NCBI GenBank assembly: GCA_030426475.1
Contig: JAUHYR010000011.1
Span: 1-47,415, forward strand
Direction: 5' to 3'
From: Bacteroidia bacterium
GTDB taxonomy: Bacteria > Bacteroidota > Bacteroidia > Flavobacteriales_E > Vicingaceae
DNA: 47,415 bases
Of this stretch, positions 33,622 through 40,954 are shown one piece after another. Under the pieces are notes generated by a model. It did no database searches and had not been told where the DNA came from. It worked only from the letters and a program-made list of their open reading frames with translations. How positions within the stretch are numbered: position 1 is the first letter of the stretch; each line of letters begins with the position of its first letter. Both the position numbers and the translations under genes were made by a program.

Positions 33622-34281
33622 CTAATAAACTTCGTGACTTAACTTTCCTTGCATTTTTTTTGCTGGGCTACCTATATATATTCCCCATTCCTCTGTTTCT
33701 TGATTTACTAAACTTGCCCCCATTGCTAGGAGTGTTCCCTTTTTCAAATGTGAATAATCACGAATAGTCGCATTTACACCAAAAAAGCAATATGGCTCTA
33801 TGATACAATGACCCGACATAACAACATGAGAAGTAAAAAAAACATGATCTTTTATTTCCCCATGATGTCCAATATGATTTCCACTCCATAACACCACATT
33901 ATTTCCAATTTTTGTAAATGGTTGAATGGTATTATCTTCCAGTATAAAACAATTCTCTCCTATCTCATTATTACAAATAGTTGCCTTAGTACTGATATAA
34001 GAAATATATTTATAACCTTTTGTTTTGCCTTCTATATATATCTTCTCTCGTAACCTATTCATGTTTTTTCCGGTCATCGGTGCAAACAAAAAATACTTAT
34101 TTGGTGGGTATAAATTTTCCAATTCCTCAAATGCAACCAAGGGAAGCCCCTTAAATGTATCAACCTTTTTAAATTCTTCATGAACCGTAAAAGCGACAAC
34201 CTCATGTTCAGTATCATTTTCTAAATACCAATAAGCAAGTTCAGCTGTATCTAAAATTCCAAAAATTACGACTTTGGCCAT
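33622..34281 (-). CDS. NeuD-like left-handed beta-helix acyltransferase
   Basis: A 219-residue cytoplasmic protein. The N-terminal PglD/NeuD-like part begins VVIFGILDTAELAYWYL. The C-terminal hexapeptide-repeat helix contains NEIGENCFILEDNTIQPFTK, GNNVVLWSGNHIGHHGEIKD, VVMSGHCIIEPYCFFGVNAT, ending with YIGSPAKKM. The His in GNHIGHH is in the place of the catalytic His of sugar acetyltransferases. It probably N- or O-acetylates a nucleotide sugar, possibly the amino sugar made by the aminotransferase at 35014. It follows the WbqC gene after 1 base. Confidence 0.88.
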   Translation of the reverse strand: MAKVVIFGILDTAELAYWYLENDTEHEVVAFTVHEEFKKVDTFKGLPLVAFEELENLYPPNKYFLFAPMTGKNMNRLREKIYIEGKTKGYKYISYISTKATICNNEIGENCFILEDNTIQPFTKIGNNVVLWSGNHIGHHGEIKDHVFFTSHVVMSGHCIIEPYCFFGVNATIRDYSHLKKGTLLAMGASLVNQETEEWGIYIGSPAKKMQGKLSHEVY

Positions 34282-34282
34282 T

Positions 34283-34984
34283 TTATATTAATTTATACAA
34301 ATTTAACATTTTTAGAACTTCTTCTTTAGAGTTGTGCATCAAAACGTCAATTATAGACAACCCTTCAATAAAAGATTTGCTGTTTTGCTGATAAGCTAAA
34401 AATTCACTTTTCATAAAAAATAACTTCACACCTTTTCTTTTAAAGTACACCTTATCATAAAGCTCCAACCCACCTAAAGGATTAATATATTCAGTTGCTC
34501 CGCATAACTGACTTATCTTAATCAGACGGTCAGCTTTATCCATACCTTTTGTTTGAGAGTATTTATCAGAGCTATTTTCAAATACAGTTGAAATTCCTAG
34601 GTAATTTGAAATTTCTTGAATACTGTCAATGGCTAAATCTGAAATAGTAATATGAGGATTTTTAAAAATATTTGTAATCAAATCAAATGTTTGCTCAAAA
34701 TAAGGCGCCTTGTTATAATTAAATTTTAAGGTTGAATAAAACTGTTCAAGCCATTTAATGTTTTTTTCCAATTTTGTTTCATTAATCATTTTATTTTGTG
34801 AAGCTTTTACTAGAGGAACACTAAATAAATTAGACTTACTATTAACCAGTATTTGATTTCTATTTACCCATCCTCTTTTAATAAAGTTTACGTCATCATA
34901 AAAAACAAATACATCTACATAGTTTACTAGCTGAAAATAGCCTATGTAGGGAAATATGTAAGGTTGCATTATGGCTATTTTCAT
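34283..34984 (-). CDS. WbqC-family protein
   Basis: A 233-residue protein that starts with the WbqC signature MKIAIMQPYIFPYIGYFQLV, then VDVFVFYDDVNFIKRGWVNR and NQILV, and ends with a helical part. WbqC proteins are found in polysaccharide and glycolipid loci; their reaction is not firmly known, and an amide- or acyl-forming role on amino sugars has been suggested. Its place between an amino-sugar aminotransferase and an acyltransferase fits such a job. It is 29 bases from the aminotransferase stop. Confidence 0.92.
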   Translation of the reverse strand: MKIAIMQPYIFPYIGYFQLVNYVDVFVFYDDVNFIKRGWVNRNQILVNSKSNLFSVPLVKASQNKMINETKLEKNIKWLEQFYSTLKFNYNKAPYFEQTFDLITNIFKNPHITISDLAIDSIQEISNYLGISTVFENSSDKYSQTKGMDKADRLIKISQLCGATEYINPLGGLELYDKVYFKRKGVKLFFMKSEFLAYQQNSKSFIEGLSIIDVLMHNSKEEVLKMLNLYKLI

Positions 34985-35013
34985 ATTTAATTTGAGTAAT
35001 TAAAATAATTACT

Positions 35014-36114
35014 TTAGTTAAGTAATTTATTTATAATAATTGTAACTTTTTCTAACTGACTTTGTTCTAAGCCGACATACAAGGGTAAACATAAAACCCG
35101 CTTTGATATACTTTCCGCTATTGGCAAACTAGATGGAATGACATAAGGAAGTTTATTTAATGAAGGATAAAAGTATCTTCTTGGAACAATATGATGTTGG
35201 TTTAATTTTTTTTCAGCTTCAATAAGCTTAGCCTCACTTTCAAATATAATTGGATAATAACTATAATTCCACTCTGTACTTTCTCTTATATTTAATGATT
35301 TAATTGCTAAAAAATTTAAACATTTCTCGTAATAATTAGCAATTTTTTTTCGCTCTGAAATAATATAATTTATATATGGAAACACAGCTAAACCCATAGC
35401 TGCCTGAAGCTCACTCATTTTAGCATTTATACCTAATCCATAAAAATCGGTATGTCCCTTATGCCCAAAGTTATGAAATCTAAATAATTTTTTGTAGAGC
35501 TTTTTATCACTACAAAAAATACCTCCACCTTCTCCAGTATGAAAAAGTTTTGTAGCATGGAAACTACAAGTACTTATATCTCCATAGTTAAAAATACTTT
35601 TCCCTTTATACTTCACCCCAAAACAATGTGCCGCATCATAAATAACCTTAAGATGATGTTTTTTAGCAATTTTTTCAATATATTCCACATTACATGGATT
35701 ACCATAAACATGAGTAGCGAGAATAGCTGTTGTTTTGTTAGTGATTGCAGCCTCTATTTTAGTTTCATCAATCGTTAAAAAGTTAGGCTCAATATCAACA
35801 AACACAGGAGAACAATTTTCCCATACAATAGATGAGGTAGTTGCAACATAACTAAAGGGTGTTGTTATTATTTCTCCCTGTTTTCCAAAAGATTTTAGTG
35901 CTATTTGTATAGGCAATGTTCCATTAGTCATAGCAATAAAATATGGTACATTCAAATTCTCCTTTATTAACGCTTCTAATTCCAACAATAACTTACCTCT
36001 ATTGGTTAACCATTTGTTTCCCCAAATCCTTTCAACTTGCCTTTGATACTCCTCAATAGGGGGAAAAAAAGTTTTTGTGACCGTAATTAATTCTCTTGAA
36101 GCTTCTCGTTTCAT
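35014..36114 (-). CDS. DegT/DnrJ/EryC1/StrS-family sugar aminotransferase
   Basis: A 366-residue PLP enzyme that makes amino sugars from 4-keto or 3-keto nucleotide sugars. Key parts are AMTNGTLPIQIAL, TTPFSYVATTSSIVW, ATHVYGNPCNVEYIEKIAKK, VIYDAAHCFGVKYKG (Asp160) and CSFHATKLFHTGEGG with the Schiff-base Lys189. It is different in type from the RffA-like enzyme at 24237, so the locus may use two amino sugars. The exact sugar cannot be read from sequence. It starts 48 bases after the Wzt gene, the widest spacing inside the locus. Confidence 0.9.
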   Translation of the reverse strand: MKREASRELITVTKTFFPPIEEYQRQVERIWGNKWLTNRGKLLLELEALIKENLNVPYFIAMTNGTLPIQIALKSFGKQGEIITTPFSYVATTSSIVWENCSPVFVDIEPNFLTIDETKIEAAITNKTTAILATHVYGNPCNVEYIEKIAKKHHLKVIYDAAHCFGVKYKGKSIFNYGDISTCSFHATKLFHTGEGGGIFCSDKKLYKKLFRFHNFGHKGHTDFYGLGINAKMSELQAAMGLAVFPYINYIISERKKIANYYEKCLNFLAIKSLNIRESTEWNYSYYPIIFESEAKLIEAEKKLNQHHIVPRRYFYPSLNKLPYVIPSSLPIAESISKRVLCLPLYVGLEQSQLEKVTIIINKLLN

Positions 36115-36162
36115 AAAATTTAACTTGTACTCTGTCTATCTAAAATTTTATTTTAGCATTTC

Positions 36163-37452
36163 TTATAAATCATATCCAAACCATTTAAAATCAGGATTTA
36201 AGGGCACTTTTGTCTTCCCCATAAATTTACCTAAAGAAATATTCTTTGGTAAAATATCAAACTTCAAAACATCATGTAATCTTAGTACTATTTTCTTTCG
36301 GTTTTGTACAATAACTAAATTTAGATAAAAAGTTGTTGCATTGAAAAAGTTAGCTGGAATAACTACGGAGTGCTCCTTTAAACCAGTATATAAAACATTA
36401 ATGTTTTCATAAACTCCAGTGCCTAATCCAAATAAATAATTACCAGCTTCATCTTTTATTTGAATAGTTGTGTCAATTCTTTGATTAGCTATTTTTTTAT
36501 AAAACTTAATAACTATTTCAACTTCATCATCAACATTCATTGGCTCTCCATAATCTTTCTTTTTAGCTTTAACACCTATAGAATTTATACTTACAAATTC
36601 ATTTGATCTGAATTCATCTTCCATAAACTCCTTGTATTCTAATATATTACCCTTCACTCCATGAGTCAAATAACTATGTAAAGCTCTATCAACATCACCA
36701 TTATATGTAATGTTGCCATTTTCTAACACAATTGCTCGGCTACACAAACTTTTAACACTTGCCATATTATGACTCACAAATAGCACCGTTCTTCCTCCAC
36801 TTGATGAGATATCTTTCATTTTACCTATCGCCTTTTTCTGAAATTCTGCATCACCCACAGCAAGCACTTCATCTACAATTAATATCTCAGGTTCTAAAAA
36901 AGCTGCTACTGCAAAACCCAAACGTACACGCATTCCAGAAGAAAATCTTTTTAAAGGAGTATCCACATACATTTGGCAGCCTGCAAATTCAATAATTTCA
37001 TTGAATTTTGATTTTATTTCCTTTTTAGTCATGCCTAATATTGCTCCATTCAAAAAAATGTTTTCACGAGCGGTCATTTCAGGATGCATGCCTGTTCCAA
37101 CTTCAAGTAAAGAAGCTATTCTCCCTTTTGCTTTTATAGTCCCCTCTGTTGGAGATGTAATTTGAGAGATTAATTTTAATAGTGTTGATTTTCCTGCACC
37201 ATTTTTACCAATAATACCTAACACCTCTCCTTGTTGTACTTCAAAATTAATATCCTTAAGCGCCCATACGTAATCACTTTCAGCTGCTACTGTTCTATCA
37301 TTTGTTTGTCCTACAAGACTATACGGATCCTCTTTTCCTCTTAGTTTTGCAAAAAAGCGATTTAAGTCATGGCTTAGAGTTCCGGTTCCAATCTCTCCTA
37401 AACGATAAAGCTTAGACAAATTATTAACTTGTATTACAGTGTTTTTATTCAT
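36163..37452 (-). CDS. wzt: Polysaccharide ABC exporter ATPase with Wzt-type C-terminal domain
   Basis: A 429-residue ATPase. Walker A is GKNGAGKST (82-90), the signature RFSSGMRVRLGFAV (169-182), Walker B LIVDEV (191-196), then the switch in FVSHN. From about 265 on follows a beta-sandwich of the Wzt_C kind (VEIVIKFYKKIANQRIDTTI, LFGLGTGVYEN), which in O-antigen systems binds the modified non-reducing end of the finished chain. An N-terminal extension (LGEIGTGTLSHDLNRFF) is typical of this ATPase group. It pairs with the permease encoded 5 bases upstream. Confidence 0.95.
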   Translation of the reverse strand: MNKNTVIQVNNLSKLYRLGEIGTGTLSHDLNRFFAKLRGKEDPYSLVGQTNDRTVAAESDYVWALKDINFEVQQGEVLGIIGKNGAGKSTLLKLISQITSPTEGTIKAKGRIASLLEVGTGMHPEMTARENIFLNGAILGMTKKEIKSKFNEIIEFAGCQMYVDTPLKRFSSGMRVRLGFAVAAFLEPEILIVDEVLAVGDAEFQKKAIGKMKDISSSGGRTVLFVSHNMASVKSLCSRAIVLENGNITYNGDVDRALHSYLTHGVKGNILEYKEFMEDEFRSNEFVSINSIGVKAKKKDYGEPMNVDDEVEIVIKFYKKIANQRIDTTIQIKDEAGNYLFGLGTGVYENINVLYTGLKEHSVVIPANFFNATTFYLNLVIVQNRKKIVLRLHDVLKFDILPKNISLGKFMGKTKVPLNPDFKWFGYDL

Positions 37453-37457
37453 TACGT

Positions 37458-38306
37458 TTATACTGTATCCATAAATTTTTGTTCGGTTTTATTAAAAATG
37501 ATTATTCCCAAAAAAATAACAATCAGCGTAAATAGCAAAGCATAGATTAATCCATACATTGAAAAATGTCCGCTACCTAAAAATGCAGTTTTAAAGGCCT
37601 CAATAATATGGGTAATTGGATTTAGTTTAATCCAAAACTGATATTTTGCAGGAATGCTACTTAATGGGTAAATAACAGGAGTTGCGTACATTAGTAATTG
37701 CACACCAAATTGAATTAAAAATTTTAAGTCTTTATATTTTGTGGTTAGAGAGCTAAAAATTAAACCAAAACCAAAACCAATCCCTGCCATCATAAAAATT
37801 AAAACAGGTAATGAAAATAAAAGTAATGAAGATGATATACTATTTGTCGTAAAATAGTAGTATAAAAAAACAGCAAGAAACAATAAAAATTGAATAAAAA
37901 ACTTTATTAGTCCTGACAAAATTTTTGAAAGTGGAATGATTAGCCTTGGAAAAAATACTTTTCCAAAAATATTTGCATTTTGAGTAAACGTGTCAGCTGT
38001 TTTATTAAAACACTCAGAAAAATAATTCCATAAAATAATTCCAGACAAGTAAAACAAAGGCTGTGGCACACCGTCAGTAGATATTTTTGCAATGTTTCCA
38101 AATACAAAAACATAAATAGCCATTGTCATTAGGGGTTGAACAAAAAACCAAATGGGACCTAAGATAGTTTGTTTATATAAAGTAACCACATCTCTTTTAA
38201 CAAACATAGTTAAGAGGTCTTTATAATCATACAGCTGTTTAAGATTAATATCTAACAAACCTCTTTTAGGTTTAATAATTAAATCCCATTTTTCAGACTT
38301 GTTCAT
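37458..38306 (-). CDS. wzm: Polysaccharide ABC exporter permease
   Basis: A 282-residue ABC-2-type permease with about six membrane helices, preceded by the family phrase LLTMFVKRDVVTLYKQTILG (about 31-50) and PIWFFVQPLMTMAIY. Later segments include FPRLIIPLSKILSGLIKFF and YATPVIYPLSSIPAKYQFWI with LNPITHIIEAF, all typical of Wzm/TagG. It forms the channel through which the ATPase exports the undecaprenyl-linked glycan. It follows the autokinase gene after 47 bases. Confidence 0.95.
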   Translation of the reverse strand: MNKSEKWDLIIKPKRGLLDINLKQLYDYKDLLTMFVKRDVVTLYKQTILGPIWFFVQPLMTMAIYVFVFGNIAKISTDGVPQPLFYLSGIILWNYFSECFNKTADTFTQNANIFGKVFFPRLIIPLSKILSGLIKFFIQFLLFLAVFLYYYFTTNSISSSLLLFSLPVLIFMMAGIGFGFGLIFSSLTTKYKDLKFLIQFGVQLLMYATPVIYPLSSIPAKYQFWIKLNPITHIIEAFKTAFLGSGHFSMYGLIYALLFTLIVIFLGIIIFNKTEQKFMDTV

Positions 38307-38353
38307 GTTAGATTAATAGATTTAAATAAATGGTCAAGATATTTATCCAACCT

Positions 38354-40744
38354 TTATTTTCTTCTTAATATTCTATTAAGAATAGATTTCCTTTTTTCAT
38401 TACTACCATAATAGCCATAGCCGTAACCATAGCCGTAGCCGTAACCATAGCCATAGCCATAAGAGCCAAACTGATTAGTTTTAACATCATTTATTAATAT
38501 AGATACATTATTGAAAACTCCTTTTTCGTATGATTCATTAAGCATCTTAATTTGATGTGTATAAGTATAGTTTTGTCTAACTAAATATAAACTGGCATCA
38601 ACATAAGGCATCAAAATCATAGCATCGGCCACTAATCCAAATGGAGCAGAGTCTATAATTATCACATCGTAATTACCCTTAATTTCATCAATGAGTACTG
38701 AAATTTGTTTACCTGATAATAGCTCTACTGGGTTTGGGGGTATAGGACCGGAAAGCAATATATCTAAATTTTCATAGCTAGTTTTATTAATGGCTTCTTC
38801 TAAGCTCATCTTTCCTGCCAAACAGTTACTTAAACCAATATTATTTTCAATATTAAAATCGTCAGATATTTTTGGCTTTCTCATATCTGCTCCTATCAAT
38901 AAGGTTTTTTTCCCTATAAGAGAGTATACTGATGCCAAATTTATTGATGTAAAAGTTTTTCCTTCACCACTTGTAGAAGACGTAATCAATAGAGTGAACT
39001 TTTCCTTATGTGGCATAATATATTGCATATTGGTTCGCACAATTTTAAACCATTCTGCTATTGGCGATTTAGGCTTATTAAATACCACTAAATTATTATC
39101 CGAATCTTCGTGTCCAATAAAACCAACTATGGGTATATTAGTATTTCTGGCTACATCTTCTTTGCTTAATATTTTATTATTAGAAATAAAAACAAAAAAC
39201 ACAATAAGAAAAGGAATTAAAACTGAAAAACCAAGATATTTATAATATATTGACTTAGTGTTAGGGCCAACAAAACTAACCGTATAATTACTTGCTTCTT
39301 CTAAAATTTGGGCGTCTGCTATATTTGATGCTTCTGCAATTTTAGCATCCCCTTTTTTTCTAAGTAAATAATTATAAAAATCATTATTTAGCTGAAAATC
39401 ACGCTCTAGCCTAATTAAATCCATTTCTGCTGATGGTAAGTAATCTAATTTTTCTTCTAGTACCTCAAGTTGATTAGTAAACTGATCAATTTCAAACTGT
39501 GTTTGAGTAATTCTGGAGTTAATATCCTCAATGATTAACTTTTTTGTTATTTCAATCTGAGTTAGTAGTTCCGTATAGGCTTGGCTATTCTTTTTTACTT
39601 CAAATTGCAGTATTTTTCTTTTTGTATATAAGTCCGTTAATTTAGATATTTGGACATACAGAACATCTCTAACATCCAGGTTAACAACCGAAGGAATAAT
39701 CATTAAAGTATCATCATCAGACTTTAACTGTTGCTTAGCATATTCATAAAATTTATATTGAAATTTTTTTCTAATCAAATTAGAAAAGAGTTCGTCATAT
39801 TTAGGTATCAAAGACCCGGCCTGATTAGGTTGTATTTTTTTTGAGTTTGATTGGTCTTTAAAACTTTCTATACTTCCTTCATTGGCCAGTAGTGTTTTAG
39901 ATATTTCTCCTAACTGTTCATCTACAAATTTGATGGTGCTTTTAGCAATTCTATTTTTTTCTCTAACTGAATTTTCCATATAGGCCTCCATCAGCGAATT
40001 AACATAATCAATTTCCTTATTAATGGTTGGACCGGAAATAGATATTTTTAAAATCGTAGATTGAATTGGCTCTATTTCTACTTCAATTCTATCTTGGTAT
40101 ATTTTTGCTAATGTATTTAAATCGTTAACCACAAATGCAAAGAGTTTTTCTTTGATGCCATTTAAAGAAGAATTTTCTTCATTAAAGATAATTTTAAACT
40201 TAATTCCCTTTATTTCAATCCATTCATCAATATTATACCTCTTTCCTTTATCAATATCATCTTTAGATTTTGACAATAAAAAGGACTTATTATCTATAAA
40301 CTTTAAGTAGTTATAGCCCAATCCAACATGATTTGCGTATGAAGTAGAATCTAAAATGACCTGAAAGGGGGAAGTTTTATACATCTCGGTATTTTTAATA
40401 TGACCGATATCATAGTAAGTTACTTGATAGTCCATCCTTGAAATAGCATCTTTAACAATATAAAATGAGCTAAGAAGCCCTATTTCATTTGTTAATCTAT
40501 TATTCTGCTTAACTAACTCCATCCCTTGCAAAAAAGATTCTTGTCCCCAACTAGAATAATTATCTTTAAAAAATACTTTAGTGTAAGTAGAATAAATTGG
40601 TACAGAATACCTTACTTGATACCATGCATAAAACCCAAAAGCTATAATAAAAACAAGAAATAAATACCAAAATTTTAAAATTGTAAAGAAAAATCTTACA
40701 AAATCAAACCCTTCTATTATATTCTCTTTTATTTTAATCTCCAT
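38354..40744 (-). CDS. wzc: Polysaccharide co-polymerase with tyrosine autokinase domain (Wzc-like, 796 aa)
   Basis: First gene of the locus. Membrane helices lie at about 24-44 and 500-521, bracketing a large periplasmic Wzz-like domain with coiled-coil stretches. The cytoplasmic BY-kinase has Walker A ITSSTSGEGKT (587-597), Walker A' LLIGADMRKP (615-624) and Walker B DVIIIDSAP (693-701). The C-terminal tail has a tyrosine cluster made of alternating Tyr and Gly (762-780), the sites of autophosphorylation in this family. It should control chain length or export. It lies divergent from the T9SS gene at 40955; I found no exact TAnnTTTG in the 210 bases between, only TAAAATTTG on plus (40918-40926). 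Confidence 0.95.
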   Translation of the reverse strand: MEIKIKENIIEGFDFVRFFFTILKFWYLFLVFIIAFGFYAWYQVRYSVPIYSTYTKVFFKDNYSSWGQESFLQGMELVKQNNRLTNEIGLLSSFYIVKDAISRMDYQVTYYDIGHIKNTEMYKTSPFQVILDSTSYANHVGLGYNYLKFIDNKSFLLSKSKDDIDKGKRYNIDEWIEIKGIKFKIIFNEENSSLNGIKEKLFAFVVNDLNTLAKIYQDRIEVEIEPIQSTILKISISGPTINKEIDYVNSLMEAYMENSVREKNRIAKSTIKFVDEQLGEISKTLLANEGSIESFKDQSNSKKIQPNQAGSLIPKYDELFSNLIRKKFQYKFYEYAKQQLKSDDDTLMIIPSVVNLDVRDVLYVQISKLTDLYTKRKILQFEVKKNSQAYTELLTQIEITKKLIIEDINSRITQTQFEIDQFTNQLEVLEEKLDYLPSAEMDLIRLERDFQLNNDFYNYLLRKKGDAKIAEASNIADAQILEEASNYTVSFVGPNTKSIYYKYLGFSVLIPFLIVFFVFISNNKILSKEDVARNTNIPIVGFIGHEDSDNNLVVFNKPKSPIAEWFKIVRTNMQYIMPHKEKFTLLITSSTSGEGKTFTSINLASVYSLIGKKTLLIGADMRKPKISDDFNIENNIGLSNCLAGKMSLEEAINKTSYENLDILLSGPIPPNPVELLSGKQISVLIDEIKGNYDVIIIDSAPFGLVADAMILMPYVDASLYLVRQNYTYTHQIKMLNESYEKGVFNNVSILINDVKTNQFGSYGYGYGYGYGYGYGYGYYGSNEKRKSILNRILRRK
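38405..38464 (-). repeat. 6-bp tandem repeat (GGYTAY)n coding the Tyr-Gly tail of the autokinase
   Basis: About nine copies of a six-base unit encode alternating Tyr and Gly at residues 762-780 of the Wzc-like protein. Gain or loss of units keeps the frame and would change the number of phosphorylatable tyrosines, of which ten are visible here. Codons alternate TAT/TAC and GGC/GGT. Confidence 0.85.
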
Positions 40745-40954
40745 TTATTAGCCAATAATCCACAAATATCTAATTTTATTTTCTTTTTTAAATGTATAAT
40801 TACATACAAACCTTTATCTGGTTTTCTTTAATTTAAAAACATCTGAATATAAACACATTACAATTCGAATAAAAAAAAAAGAAACTTTTTTATTAAATCA
40901 ACCGTACATAGTCCAGTTAAAATTTGTAATTTAACACTTTCAAACTATTGAGAT

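Noticed and set aside
38405-38464. Short tandem repeat considered as a CRISPR or intergenic satellite
   Set aside because: The unit is six bases, coding and in frame with a Tyr-Gly tail; there are no spacers.
38790-39245. A 151-residue plus-strand frame opposite the autokinase gene
   Set aside because: It lies wholly antisense to the kinase domain and has no family features; a typical shadow in AT-rich DNA.
18108-40744. Idea that the locus is a Wzx/Wzy-dependent capsule cluster
   Set aside because: No flippase, polymerase or initiating transferase gene is visible, while a full ABC exporter pair is; the Wzc-like kinase alone does not prove the Wzy route.
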